A stretch of DNA of 64,000 nt from Calliopsis andreniformis. Its lineage: Eukaryota > Arthropoda > Insecta > Hymenoptera > Andrenidae. The notes under the pieces were generated by a model. That model was not told the DNA's origin. It ran no database searches and was given only the letters and a program-made list of their open reading frames with translations. The stretch is from NCBI RefSeq assembly GCF_051401765.1, contig NW_027480507.1, positions 248,001-312,000 on the forward strand, read 5' to 3'. Of the stretch, positions 21,165 through 35,200 are shown piece after piece (the first letter of the stretch is position 1; each line of letters begins with the position of its first letter). A program made the position numbers and the translations under genes.

Positions 21165-24100
21165 CCTCAGTCCTCAAACCTCAATCCCGAATCCTCAATC
21201 CTCATCCTCAATCCTCTGTCCTCAAACCTCAATCCTGAATCCTCAATACTGAATCCTCAATCTTCAGCCCTCAGTCCTCAACAATCAGTTGTCAAACCTC
21301 AATCCTCAATAGAATTCACAGTTTTCAATACACAATACTCAATCTGCAATCTTCAAATCTCTATCCACAAACATCAATTCTCATCACCCAACCCTCAACA
21401 CTCAGTCCTCAATGTTCAATCCTCAATCCTCAATCCTCAATCCTCAATCCTCAAGCGTCAATCCTCAATCCTCAATCCTGAACCCTCAATCCTCAGTCCT
21501 CACACCTCAATCCCGAATCCTCAACCCTGAATCCTGAAATCTTCAGCCCTCAGTCCTCAACAATCAGTTGTCAATACTCAATCCTCAATAGAGTATGATG
21601 AATTCACAGTTTTCAATACTCAATACTCAATCTGCAATCTTCAAATCTCAATCCACAAACATCAATTCTCATCAATCAAACCTCAACACTCAGTCCCCAA
21701 TCCTCAATCCTCAATCCACATTCCTCAATCCTCAATCCTCAGTCCTCAATCGTCAATTATCTATGCTCAATCTTCAATCCTCAACCCTCAATCCTCAATA
21801 GTCAAACCTCAATCCTCAATCGTCAGTCTTCAATCCTCAATACCCAACCTTCAATCCTCAATCCCCAATCCTCAATCCTCAATCCTCATTCTTCAATCCT
21901 CAATACCCAATCCTCAATCTTCAATCCTCAATCCTCAATCCTCAATTCTCAATCCTAAATCCTCAGTCCTTAGTCCTCAAACCTGAATTCTCAACCCTCA
22001 GCCCTCATACTCAATCCTCAATCATCAATTTTCAATCTTCAATCTTCAATCCTCAATACTCAATCTTCAATCCTCAATACTCAGTCTTTAATCCTCAATC
22101 CTCAGTCCTCAATACTCAATCCTCATTCTTCAATCCTTAATTCCCAATCCTCAATCTTCGATCCTCAATCCTCAATCCTGAATTCTCAATCCTCAATCCT
22201 CAATCCTCAGACCTCAGACATCAATACTCAACCCTCAGTCCTCGTAGTCAATCCACAACCATCAATCCTCAATCCTCAATTTCAATCATCAATATTCAAT
22301 ATTCAGTCCTCAATCCTCAATCCTCAATCCTCAATCCTCAATCCTCAATCCTCAATGTTCAATCCGCAATACCCAATCCTCAATCCTCAATCCTCAATCC
22401 TCAATCCTCAATCCTCAATCTTCAATCCTCAATCCTCAATACTTAATCCTCAATCCTTAATCCTCAATCCTCAATCTTCAATCCTCAATACTCAATCTGC
22501 AATCTTCAATCCTTAATACTCAATCTTCAATCCTCAATCCTCAATCCTCAATCTTCAATCCTTAATACTCAATCTTCAATCCTCAATCCTCAATTCCCAA
22601 TCCCCAATACTCAATCCTCAATCGACAATCCTCATTCCCCAATCCTCAATCTTCAATCCTCAATCCTCAATCCGCAATCCTCAATCCTCAATCCTAAATC
22701 TTCAATCCTCAATGTTCAATCCGCAATACCCAATCCTCAATCCTCAATCCTCAATCCTCAATCCTCAATCCTCAATCCTCAATATTCAGCACACACCCCT
22801 CAACCATCAATCCTCGATACTCAATATTCAATCCTCAACCCGCAATCCTCAATCCTTGTTCCTCAAACCTCAATCCTCAACCCTCAGTCCTCATCCTCAA
22901 TTATCAATTCTCAATCCTCAATCCTCAATCCTCAATCTTCAATCCTCAATAATCAATCTCCAATCCTAGATCCCCAATCGCCAATCATCAATCCTTAAAC
23001 CTCAAACTTCAATCCTCAATCCCCAGTCCTCATTCTTCAACCCTCAATGCTCAAACCTCAATCCTCAATCCTCAGTCCTCAATCCTCAATCCTCAGTCCT
23101 TAGTCCTCAAACCTCAATCCTCAACCCTCAGCCCTCATCCTCAATACTCAGTCATCAATCCTCAATCTTCAATCTTCAATCCTCAATACACAATCTTCAA
23201 CCCTCAATCCTCAGTCCTCAAACCTCTATTCTGAATCCTCAATCCTGAATCCTCTATCTTCAGCACTCAGTCCTCAACAATCAGTTGTCAATCCTCAATC
23301 CTCAATAGAATATCCTCAATTAACAGTTTTCAATACTCAATACTCAATCTGCAATCTCCAAATTCTATCCACAAATATCAATTCTCATCACTCAACCCTC
23401 AACACTCAGTCCTCAATGTTCAATCCTCAATCCTCAATTCTCAATCTTCGATCCTCAACACTGTATCTTCAATCCTCACTCCTCAATGCTCAATCCTCAA
23501 TCCTCAATCCTCAATCCTCAATCATCAATCCTCAATCTTCAATACTCAGTCCTCAATTCTCAGTACTCAATCCTCAATCCTCAATCCTCAATCCTCAATC
23601 CTCAATCCTCAGTCCTCAAACCCCAATTCCGAATCCTCAATCCTGAATCCTCAAACTTAAGCCCTCAGTCCTCAACAATCAGTTGTCAATCCTCAATCCT
23701 CAATAGAATATCATCAATTCACAGTTTTCTATACTCAATCCCCAATATTCAATCTTCAAATCTCAATCCACAAACATCAAGTCTCATCACTCAACACTCA
23801 ACACTCAGTCCTCAATCTTCAATTCTCAATCCTCTATCCTCAATCTTCAATCCTCAATACTCAATCTTCAATCCTCAGTCCTCATCCTCAATCCTCAATC
23901 CCCAATCCTCAGTCTTCAATCCTCAATCCTTAATCCTCAATCCTCAATTCTCAATCCTCAATACTCAATCCTCAATCGTCAATCCTCAATCCTCAATCCT
24001 CAATCCTCAATCCTCAATCCTCAATTGTCAATCTTCAATCCTCAATACTCAATCTTCAATTCTCAACCCTTAATCCTCAATCCTGAATCTTCAATCCTCA

Positions 24101-27100
24101 ATCCTCAATATTCAACACACACCCCTCAACCATCAATCCTCAATACTCAATCATCAATAATCAATTCTCAATACTCAATAGAATATCCTGAATTCTCATG
24201 GTTCATTACTCAATACACAATGATCAATAATCAAATCTCAATCCTCAAACATCAATTCTCATCACTCAATCCTCAACACTCAGTTCTCTCTTCAATCCTT
24301 CATCCTCAATCCTCAATCCTCAATAGTCAATCCTCAATCCTCAATCCTCAACCCTCAATCCTCAGTCCTCAAGCCTCAATCCCGGATCCTCAATCCTGAA
24401 TCCTCAATCTTCAGCCCTCAGTCCTCAACAATCAATTGTCAATCCTGAATCCTCAATAGAATATCCTCAATTCACAGTTTTCAATACTCAATCCCCATTC
24501 TTCAATCTTCAAATCTCAATCCACAAACATCAATCCTCATCACTCAACCCTCAAGACTCAGTCCTCAATCTTCAATCCTCTATCCTCAATCCTCAATCTT
24601 CAATCCTCAATACTCAATCTTCAATCCTCAGTCCTCAATTCTTAGTACTCAATCCTCAATCCTCAATGCTCAATCCTCAATCCTCAATCCTCAGTCCTCA
24701 AACCCCAATCCCGAATCCTCAATCCTGAATCCTCAAACTTAAGCCCTCAGTCCTCAACAATCAGTTGTCAATCCTCAATCCTCAATAGAATATCCTCAAT
24801 TCACAGTTTTCAATACTCAATACTCAATCTGCAATCTTCAAATCGCTATCCACAGTCATCAACTCTCATCACTCAAACCTCAACACTCAGTCCCCAATCC
24901 TCAATCTTCAATCCTCAATCCTCAATCCTCAATCCTCAGTCCTCAATCTTCAATCCTCAATACTCAATCATCAATCCTCAATCCTCAATCCTCAATCCTC
25001 AATAATCAACGCACAACCCTCAACCATCAGTCCTCACTACTCAACCATCATTCCTCAATTGGCAATACTCAATAGAATATCCGGAATTCTCATGTTTCAA
25101 TACTCAATCCACAATATTCAATAATCAAATCTCAATCCTCAAACATCAATTCTCAACACTCAATCCTCAACACTCAGTCCTCTCTCTTCAATCCTCCATC
25201 CTCAATCCTCAATCCTCAATCTTCAATCCTCAATCCTCAATACTCAATATTCAACACACAACCCTCAACCATCAATCCTCAATACTCAATCATCAATCAC
25301 CAATTCTCAAAACACAATAGAATATCCTGACTTCTCATGGTTCAATAATCAATCCACAATATTCAATAATCAAATCTCAATCCTCAAACATCCATTCTCA
25401 ACACTCAACCCTCAACACTCAGTCCTCACTCTTCAATCTTCAATCCTCAATGACCAATCTTCAATCTTCAATCCTCAATACTCAATCTGCAGTCCTCAAT
25501 CCTCAATCCTCAATCCTCTATCCTCAATCCTCATTCTTCAATACTCAATACCCAATCCTCAATTTTCAATCCTCAATCGCCAATCCACAATTCTCAATCC
25601 TCAATCCTCAATCCTCAGAACTCGAACATCAATATTCAACCGTCAGTCCTCGTCCTCAATCCACAACCCTCAATCCTCAATCCTCAATCTGCAATCATCA
25701 ATATTCAATCTTCAATCCTCAATCCTCATTTCTCAAACTTCAGACCTCAAACCTCAATATTCAACCCTCAGTCCTCGTCCTCAATCCACAACCCTCAATC
25801 CTCAATTCTCGACCTTCAATCATCAGTATTCAATCTTCAATCCTCAATCCTCAATCCTCAATCCTCAATCCTCAATCCTCAACCTTCAATCCTCAATCCT
25901 CAATCCTCAACCCTCAATACTCAATCTTCAATCCTCAACACTCAATCTTCAATCCTCAATCCTCAATCTTCAATACTCAATACTCAATCTTCAATCCTCA
26001 ATCCTCAATACTCAATCCTCAATCCTCAATCCTCAATCCACAATATTCAACACAGAACCCTCAGCCATCAATCCTCAATACTCAATCATCAATAATCAAT
26101 TCTCAATACTCAATAGAATATTCTGAATTCTCATGGTTCAATACTCAATACACAATATTCAATAATCAAATCTCAATCCTCAAACATCAATTCTCAACAC
26201 TCAATCCTCAACACTCAGTCCTCTCTCTTCAATCCTCCATCCTCAATCCTCAATCCTCAAGCGTCAATCCTCAATCCTCAATCCTCGAACCTCAATCGTC
26301 TGTCCTCAAACCTCAATCCCGAAACCTCAATCCTGAATCCTCAATCTCCAGCCCTCAGTCCTCAACAATCAGTTGTCAATCCTCAATCCTCAATAGAATA
26401 TCATCAATTCACAGTTTTCAATACTCAATACTCAATCTGCAAGCTTCAAATCTCTATCCACAAACATCAATCCTCATCACTCAACCCTCAACACTCAGTC
26501 CCCAATCCTCAATATTCAATCCTCAACCTTCAATCCTCAATACTCAATCTTCAATCCTCAATCCTCAATCCTCAATCCTCAACCTCAATGCTCAATCCTC
26601 CATCCTCAATCGTCAACCTTCAATCCTCAATACTCAATCTTCAATCCTCAATCCTCAATCCTCAATGCTCAATCTTCATTCTTCAATCCTCAATACCCAA
26701 TCGTCAATATTCAAACCTCAATCCTCGATCCTCAATCCTCAATCCTCAATCCTCAATCCTCACACCTTAATCCTGAATCCTCAACCCTGAATCCTCAATC
26801 TTCAGCCCTCAGTCCTCAACAATCAGTTGTCAATACTCAATCCTCAATAGAATATGATCAATTCACAGTTTTCAATACTCAATACTCAATCTGCAATCTT
26901 CAAATCTCTATTCACAAACATCAATTCTCATCACTCAAACCTCAACACTCAGTCCCCAATCCTCAATCCTCAATCCACATTCCTCAATCCTCAATCCTCA
27001 GTCCTCAATCATCAACCCTCAATGCTCAATCTTCAATCCTCAACCCTCAATCCTCAATCGTCAATCCTCAATCCTCAATCGTCAGTCTTCAATCCTCAAT

Positions 27101-27315
27101 ACCCAATCTTCAATCCTCAATCCCCAATCCTCAATCCTCAATCCTCATTCTTCAATCCTCAATACCCAATCCTAAATCTTCAATCCTCAATCCTCAATCC
27201 TCAATTCTCAATCTTCAATCCTCAGTCCTTAGTCCTCAATCCTCAATCCTCAACCCTCAGCCCTCATCCTCAATCCTCAATCATCAATCCTCAATCTTCA
27301 ATCTTCAATCCTCAA
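20520..27315. repeat. Region II base unit U1 (about 6.8 kb)
   Basis: The unit runs from one landmark module to the next (module A at 20,635 and 27,431, a spacing of 6,796). The next unit starts near 27,316. Compared with U2 it retains 280 bp (40 heptamers) near 22,400-22,680. It lacks the embedded Region I segment, and instead has module A at 23,700 and 24,453 and module B at 24,175. Two more B copies lie at 25,069 and 25,314. Module D occurs near 22,209, 25,618 and 25,750. The longest + strand open stretch here, 25,450-26,790, is a by-product of the repeat. Confidence 0.78.
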
Positions 27316-30300
27316 TACTCAATCTTCACTCATCAATCCTCAGTCCTCAAACCTCTATTCTGAATCCTCAATCCTGAATCCTCAATCTTCAGCACTCAGT
27401 CCTCAACAATCAGTTGTCAATCCTCAATCCTCAATAGAATATCCTCAATTCACAGTTTTCAATACTCAATACTCAATCTGCAATCTTCCGACATCTATCC
27501 ACAAGCATCAATTCTCATCACGCAACCCTCATAACTCAGTCCCCAATGTTCAATCGTCAATCCTCAATTCTCAATATTCGATCCTCAATACTGTATCTTC
27601 AATCCTCAACCCTCAATCCTCAATCCTCAGTCCTCAAGCCTCAATCATCAATCCTCAATATTCAATACTCAATCCTTTATCCTCAATCCTCAATCCTCAA
27701 TACTCAAGCATCAATCCTCAATTCTCAATACTCAATCCTCAATACTCAACCATCAATCCTCAATTCTCAATACTCAATAGAATATCCTGAATCCTCATGT
27801 TTCAATACTCAATCCACAATATTCAATAATCAAATCTCAATCCTCAAACATAAATCCTCAACACTCAATCCTCAACACTCAGACCTCCCTCTTCAATCCT
27901 CCATCCTCAACCCTCAATCCTCAAGCGTCAATCCTCAATCCTCAATCCTCAACCGTCAATCCTCAGTCCTCAAACCTCAATCCCGAATCCTCAATCCTCA
28001 TCCTCAATCCTCTGTCCTCAAACCTCAATCCTGAATCCTCAATACTGAATCCTCAATCTTCAGCCCTCAGTCCTCAACAATCAGTTGTCAATCCTCAATC
28101 CTCAATAGAATTCACAGTTTTCAATACACAATACTCAATCTGCAATCTTCAAATCTCTATACACAAACATCAATTCTCATCACCCAACCCTCAACACTCA
28201 GTCCTCAATGTTCAATCCTCAATCCTCAATCCTCAATCCTCAATCCTCAAGCGTCAATCCTCAATCCTCAATCCTCAACCCTCAATCCTCAGTCCTCACA
28301 CCTCAATCCCGAATCCTCAACCCTGAATCCTGAAATCTTCAGCCCTCAGTCCTCAACAATCAGTTGTCAATACTCAATACTCAATAGAGTATGATGAATT
28401 CACAGTTTTCAATACTCAATACTCAATCTGCAATCTTCAAATCTCAATCCACAAACATCAATTCTCATCAATCAAACCTCAACACTCAGTCCCCAATCCT
28501 CAATCCTCAATCCACATTCCTCAATCCTCAATCCTCAGTCCTCAATCGTCAATCCTCTATGCTCAATCTTCAATCCTCAACCCTCAATCCTCAATAGTCA
28601 ATCCTCAATCCTCAATCGTCAGTCTTCAATCCTCAATACCCAACCTTCAATCCTCAATCCCCAATCCTCAATCCTCAATCCTCATTCTTCAATCCTCAAT
28701 ACCCAATCCTCAATCTTCAATCCTCAATCCTCAATCCTCAATTCTCAATCCTAAATCCTCAGTCCTTAGTCCTCAAACCTGAATTCTCAACCCTCAGCCC
28801 TCAAACTCAATCCTCAACCATCAATTTTCAATCTTCAATCTTCAATCCTCAATACTCAATCTTCAATCCTCAATACTCAGTCTTTAATCCTCAATCCTCA
28901 GTCCTCAATACTCAATCCTCATTCTTCAATCCTTAATTCCCAATCCTCAATCTTCGATCCTCAATCCTCAATCCTGAATTCTCAATCCTCAATCCTCAAT
29001 CCTCAGACCTCAGACATCAATACTCAACCCTCAGTCCTCGTAGTCAATCCACAACCATCAATCCTCAATCCTCAATTTCAATCATCAATATTCAATATTC
29101 AGTCCTCAATCCTCAATCCTCAATCCTCAATCCTCAATCCTCAATCCTCAATGTTCAATCCGCAATACCCAATCCTCAATCCTCAATCCTCAATCCGCAA
29201 TCCTCAATCCTAAATCTTCAATCCTCAATGTTCAATCCGCAATACCCAATCCTCAATCCTCAATCCTCAATCCTCAATCCTCAATCCTCAATCCTCAATA
29301 TTCAGCACACACCCCTCAACCATCAATCCTCGATACTCAATATTCAATCCTCAACCCGCAATCCTCAATCCTTGTTCCTCAAACCTCAATCCTCAACCCT
29401 CAGTCCTCATCCTCAATTATCAATTCTCAATCCTCAATCCTCAATCCTCAATCTTCAATCCTCAATAATCAATCTCCAATCCTAGATCCCCAATCGCCAA
29501 TCATCAATCCTTAAACCTCAAACTTCAATCCTCAATCCCCAGTCCTCATTCTTCAACCCTCAATGCTCAAACCTCAATCCTCAACCCTCAGTCCTCAATC
29601 CTCAATCCTCAGTCCTTAGTCCTCAAACCTCAATCCTCAACCCTCAGCCCTCATCCTCAATACTCAGTCATCAATCCTCAATCTTCAATCTTCAATCCTC
29701 AATACTCAATCTTCAATCCTCAATCCTCAGTCCACAAACCTCTATTCTGAATCCTCAATCCTGAATCCTCTATCTTCAGCACTCAGTCCTCAACAATCAG
29801 TTGTCAATCCTCAATCCTCAATAGAATATCCTCAATTAACGGTTTTCAATACTCAATACTCAATCTGCAATCTCCAAATTCTATCCACAAATATCAATTC
29901 TCATCACTCAACCCTCAACACTCAGTCCTCAATGTTCAATCCTCAATCCTCAATTCTCAATCTTCGATCCTCAACACTGTATCTTCAATCCTCAATCCTC
30001 AATCCTCAATCCTCAATCCTCAATCCTCAATCATCAATCCTCAATCTTCAATACTCAGTCCTCAGTCCTCAAACCCCAATCCCGAATCCTCAATCCTGAA
30101 TCCTCAAACTTAAGCCCTCAGTCCTCAACAATCAGTTGTCAATCCTCAATCCTCAATAGAATATCATCAATTCACAGTTTTCTATACTCAATCCCCAATA
30201 TTCAATCTTCAAATCTCAATCCACAAACATCAAGTCTCATCACTCAACACTCAACACTCAGTCCTCAATCTTCAATCCTGAATCCTCTATCCTCAATCTT

Positions 30301-32205
30301 CAATCCTCAATACTCAATCCTGAATCCTCAATCCTCAATCCTCAATTTTCAATCCTCAATACTCAATCATCAATCCTCAATCCTCAATCCTCAATCCTCA
30401 ATCCTCAATCCTCAATCGTCAGTCTTCAATCCTCAATACTCAATCTTCAATCCTCAATCCTCAATCGTCAATCCTCAAGCCTCATTCTACAGTCCTCAAT
30501 ACCCAATCCTCAATCTTCAATCCTCAATCCTCAATCCCCAATCCTCAATCCTCAGACCTCAATCCTCAATCTTCAATCCTCAATACTCAATCCTCAATCC
30601 TCAATTTTCAATCCTCAATACTCAATCTTCAATCCTCAATCCTCAATCCTCAATCCTTAATCCTCAATCGTCAGTCTTCAATCCTCAATATCCAACCCTC
30701 AATCTTCAATCCTCAATCCTCAATCCTCAATTCTCAATCCTCAATCCCCAGTCCTCAGTCCTCAAACCTCAATCCTCAAACCTTGGCCCACATCCTCAAT
30801 CCTCAATCCTCAACCTTCAATCCTCAATCCTCAATCCTCAACACTCAATCATCAATCCTCAATTCTCAATACTCAATAGAATATCCTGAATTCTCAGGAT
30901 TCAATACTCAATCCTCAACACTCAACCCTCAATCCTCAATCCACAATCCTCAATCCTCAATACTCAATCTTCAATCCTCAATCCTCAGTCCTCAAACCTC
31001 AATTCTGAATCCTCAATACTCAATCTTCAATCCACAATCCTCAGTCCTCAATACTCAACTATCAGTCCTCAATTCTCAATACTCAATCTGCAATCCTCAA
31101 TCATCAATCCTCAATCCTCAATCCTCATTCTTCAATCCTCAATACCCAATCCTCAATGCTCAATCCTCAATCCTCAATCCTAAATCCTCAATCCTCATTC
31201 TTCAATCCTCAACACCCAATCCTCAATCTTCAATCCTCAATCCTCAATCCTCAGACCTCAATCCTCAATCTTCAATACTCAATACTCAATCTTCAATCCT
31301 CAATCCTCAATCCTCAATCCTCAATCCTCATTCCTGAATCTTCAACACCCAATCCTCAATCTTCAATCCTCAATCCTCAATACTCAATTCTCAATCCTCA
31401 ATCCTCAACCCTCAGACCTCAAACATCAATACTCAACCCTCAGTCCTCGTCCTCAATCCACAAACCTCAATCCCCGATCTTCAATCTTCAATCATCAATA
31501 TTCAATCTTCAATCCTCAATCCTCAATCCTCAATACTCAGTCCTCAATCCTCAATCGTCAATCCTCAATACTCAATCCTCAATCCTCAATCGTCAGGCTT
31601 CAATCCTCAATACCCAATCCTCAGTCTTCAATCTTCAATCCTCAATCCACAATCCTCAACCCTCAATCCTCAATGTTCAATCCTCAATACACAATCCTCA
31701 ACCTTCAATCCTCAATCCTCAACCCTCAATTCTCAAACCTCAATCCTCAACCCTCAGCCCTGATCCTCAATACTCAATCCTCAATCTTCAACCCTCAATC
31801 CTCAATCCTCAAGCCTCAATCCTCAATCCTCAATCCTCAGTCCTCAAACGTCAATCCTGAATCCTCAATCTTGAATCCTCAATCTTCAGACTTCAGACTC
31901 CAACAATCAGATGTCAATCCTCAAACCTCAATAGAATATCATCAATTCACAGTTTTCAATACCCGATACTCAATCTGCAATCTTCAAATCTCTATTCACA
32001 AACATCAATTCTCATCACTCAATCCTCAATCCTCAATCCTCAATCCTCAATTTTCAATCCTCAATACTCAATCTTCAATCCTCAATCCTCAAACCTCAAT
32101 CCTCAAACCTTGGCCCACATCCTCAGTCCTCAATCCTCAATCCTCAACCTTCAATCCTCAATCCTCAATCCTCAATACTCAGTCATCAATCCTCAATTCT
32201 CACTA
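24781..32205. repeat. 7,425-bp tandem duplication, left member
   Basis: Positions 24,781-32,205 repeat as 32,206-39,630 at a constant shift of 7,425 with very few differences. By eye I see only isolated substitutions, such as CTCAGTCC near 31,537 against CTCAATCC at the equivalent near 38,962. The left edge lies inside a module A copy that begins at 24,782. The member spans the end of U1, the landmark module at 27,431 and the embedded Region I-type segment at about 30,320-32,246. Confidence 0.88.
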
Positions 32206-32246
32206 CTCAATAGAATATCCTCAATTCACAGTTTTCAATACTCAAT
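30320..32246. repeat. Region I-type segment embedded in Region II, copy 1
   Basis: From about 30,320 the sequence leaves the U1-like order and follows Region I from about position 131 to about 2,430. It includes the CCTTGGCCCACATCC landmark near 30,780, a module C hairpin near 30,883, module D near 31,408 and module A at 31,928. Relative to Region I it has lost 287 bp near 30,545 and 119 bp near 32,095. It carries private variants CCTGAATCTTC (Region I has CCTGATTCTTC), ATCGTCAGGC (ATGGTCAGGC) and CAAACGTC (CAAACTTC). These are shared by all three embedded copies. Confidence 0.8.
32206..32246. other. Junction of the 7,425-bp duplication, 41-bp homology in module A
   Basis: The 41 bases here are identical at both parental sites (24,781-24,821 and 39,631-39,671). 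To the left the junction follows the parent at 39,631 (CACTA before the shared part). To the right it follows the parent at 24,781 (ACTCAATCTG after the shared part). The shared part covers the first units of module A, including ACAGTTT. This is the expected footprint of unequal homologous exchange between two module A copies. Confidence 0.85.
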
Positions 32247-35200
32247 ACTCAATCTGCAATCTTCAAATCGCTATCCACAGTCATCAACTCTCATCACTCA
32301 AACCTCAACACTCAGTCCCCAATCCTCAATCTTCAATCCTCAATCCTCAATCCTCAATCCTCAGTCCTCAATCTTCAATCCTCAATACTCAATCATCAAT
32401 CCTCAATCCTCAATCCTCAATCCTCAATAATCAACGCACAACCCTCAACCATCAGTCCTCACTACTCAACCATCATTCCTCAATTGGCAATACTCAATAG
32501 AATATCCGGAATTCTCATGTTTCAATACTCAATCCACAATATTCAATAATCAAATCTCAATCCTCAAACATCAATTCTCAACACTCAATCCTCAACACTC
32601 AGTCCTCTCTCTTCAATCCTCCATCCTCAATCCTCAATCCTCAATCTTCAATCCTCAATCCTCAATACTCAATATTCAACACACAACCCTCAACCATCAA
32701 TCCTCAATACTCAATCATCAATCACCAATTCTCAAAACACAATAGAATATCCTGACTTCTCATGGTTCAATACTCAATCCACAATATTCAATAATCAAAT
32801 CTCAATCCTCAAACATCCATTCTCAACACTCAACCCTCAACACTCAGTCCTCACTCTTCAATCTTCAATCCTCAATGACCAATCTTCAATCTTCAATCCT
32901 CAATACTCAATCTGCAGTCCTCAATCCTCAATCCTCAATCCTCTATCCTCAATCCTCATTCTTCAATACTCAATACCCAATCCTCAATTTTCAATCCTCA
33001 ATCGCCAATCCACAATTCTCAATCCTCAATCCTCAATCCTCAGAACTCGAACATCAATATTCAACCGTCAGTCCTCGTCCTCAATCCACAACCCTCAATC
33101 CTCAATCCTCAATCTGCAATCATCAATATTCAATCTTCAATCCTCAATCCTCATTTCTCAAACTTCAGACCTCAAACCTCAATATTCAACCCTCAGTCCT
33201 CGTCCTCAATCCACAACCCTCAATCCTCAATTCTCGACCTTCAATCATCAGTATTCAATCTTCAATCCTCAATCCTCAATCCTCAATCCTCAATCCTCAA
33301 TCCTCAACCTTCAATCCTCAATCCTCAATCCTCAACCCTCAATACTCAATCTTCAATCCTCAACACTCAATCTTCAATCCTCAATCCTCAATCTTCAATA
33401 CTCAATACTCAATCTTCAATCCTCAATCCTCAATACTCAATCCTCAATCCTCAATCCTCAATCCACAATATTCAACACAGAACCCTCAGCCATCAATCCT
33501 CAATACTCAATCATCAATAATCAATTCTCAATACTCAATAGAATATTCTGAATTCTCATGGTTCAATACTCAATACACAATATTCAATAATCAAATCTCA
33601 ATCCTCAAACATCAATTCTCAACACTCAATCCTCAACACTCAGTCCTCTCTCTTCAATCCTCCATCCTCAATCCTCAATCCTCAAGCGTCAATCCTCAAT
33701 CCTCAATCCTCGAACCTCAATCGTCTGTCCTCAAACCTCAATCCCGAAACCTCAATCCTGAATCCTCAATCTCCAGCCCTCAGTCCTCAACAATCAGTTG
33801 TCAATCCTCAATCCTCAATAGAATATCATCAATTCACAGTTTTCAATACTCAATACTCAATCTGCAAGCTTCAAATCTCTATCCACAAACATCAATCCTC
33901 ATCACTCAACCCTCAACACTCAGTCCCCAATCCTCAATATTCAATCCTCAACCTTCAATCCTCAATACTCAATCTTCAATCCTCAATCCTCAATCCTCAA
34001 TCCTCAACCTCAATGCTCAATCCTCCATCCTCAATCGTCAACCTTCAATCCTCAATACTCAATCTTCAATCCTCAATCCTCAATCCTCAATGCTCAATCT
34101 TCATTCTTCAATCCTCAATACCCAATCGTCAATATTCAAACCTCAATCCTCGATCCTCAATCCTCAATCCTCAATCCTCAATCCTCACACCTTAATCCTG
34201 AATCCTCAACCCTGAATCCTCAATCTTCAGCCCTCAGTCCTCAACAATCAGTTGTCAATACTCAATCCTCAATAGAATATGATCAATTCACAGTTTTCAA
34301 TACTCAATACTCAATCTGCAATCTTCAAATCTCTATTCACAAACATCAATTCTCATCACTCAAACCTCAACACTCAGTCCCCAATCCTCAATCCTCAATC
34401 CACATTCCTCAATCCTCAATCCTCAGTCCTCAATCATCAACCCTCAATGCTCAATCTTCAATCCTCAACCCTCAATCCTCAATTGTCAATCCTCAATCCT
34501 CAATCGTCAGTCTTCAATCCTCAATACCCAATCTTCAATCCTCAATCCCCAATCCTCAATCCTCAATCCTCATTCTTCAATCCTCAATACCCAATCCTAA
34601 ATCTTCAATCCTCAATCCTCAATCCTCAATTCTCAATCTTCAATCCTCAGTCCTTAGTCCTCAATCCTCAATCCTCAACCCTCAGCCCTCATCCTCAATC
34701 CTCAATCATCAATCCTCAATCTTCAATCTTCAATCCTCAATACTCAATCTTCACTCATCAATCCTCAGTCCTCAAACCTCTATTCTGAATCCTCAATCCT
34801 GAATCCTCAATCTTCAGCACTCAGTCCTCAACAATCAGTTGTCAATCCTCAATCCTCAATAGAATATCCTCAATTCACAGTTTTCAATACTCAATACTCA
34901 ATCTGCAATCTTCCGACATCTATCCACAAGCATCAATTCTCATCACGCAACCCTCATAACTCAGTCCCCAATGTTCAATCGTCAATCCTCAATTCTCAAT
35001 ATTCGATCCTCAATACTGTATCTTCAATCCTCAACCCTCAATCCTCAATCCTCAGTCCTCAAGCCTCAATCATCAATCCTCAATATTCAATACTCAATCC
35101 TTTATCCTCAATCCTCAATCCTCAATACTCAAGCATCAATCCTCAATTCTCAATACTCAATCCTCAATACTCAACCATCAATCCTCAATTCTCAATACTC

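Noticed and set aside
21585..21801. TATA-like or promoter signals around module A (AGAATATC, GAGTATGATG)
   Set aside because: These are single variants of two adjacent heptamers repeated with the module. There is no downstream gene or start signal to support a promoter.
25450..34215. Two identical 446-codon open frames and dozens of shorter ones on the + strand
   Set aside because: All are degenerate cycles of SILNPQS dictated by the 7-base unit. They overlap each other in several frames, start at chance ATG variants, and are broken by single-unit gains between copies. No ribosome-binding, splice or domain evidence was seen.
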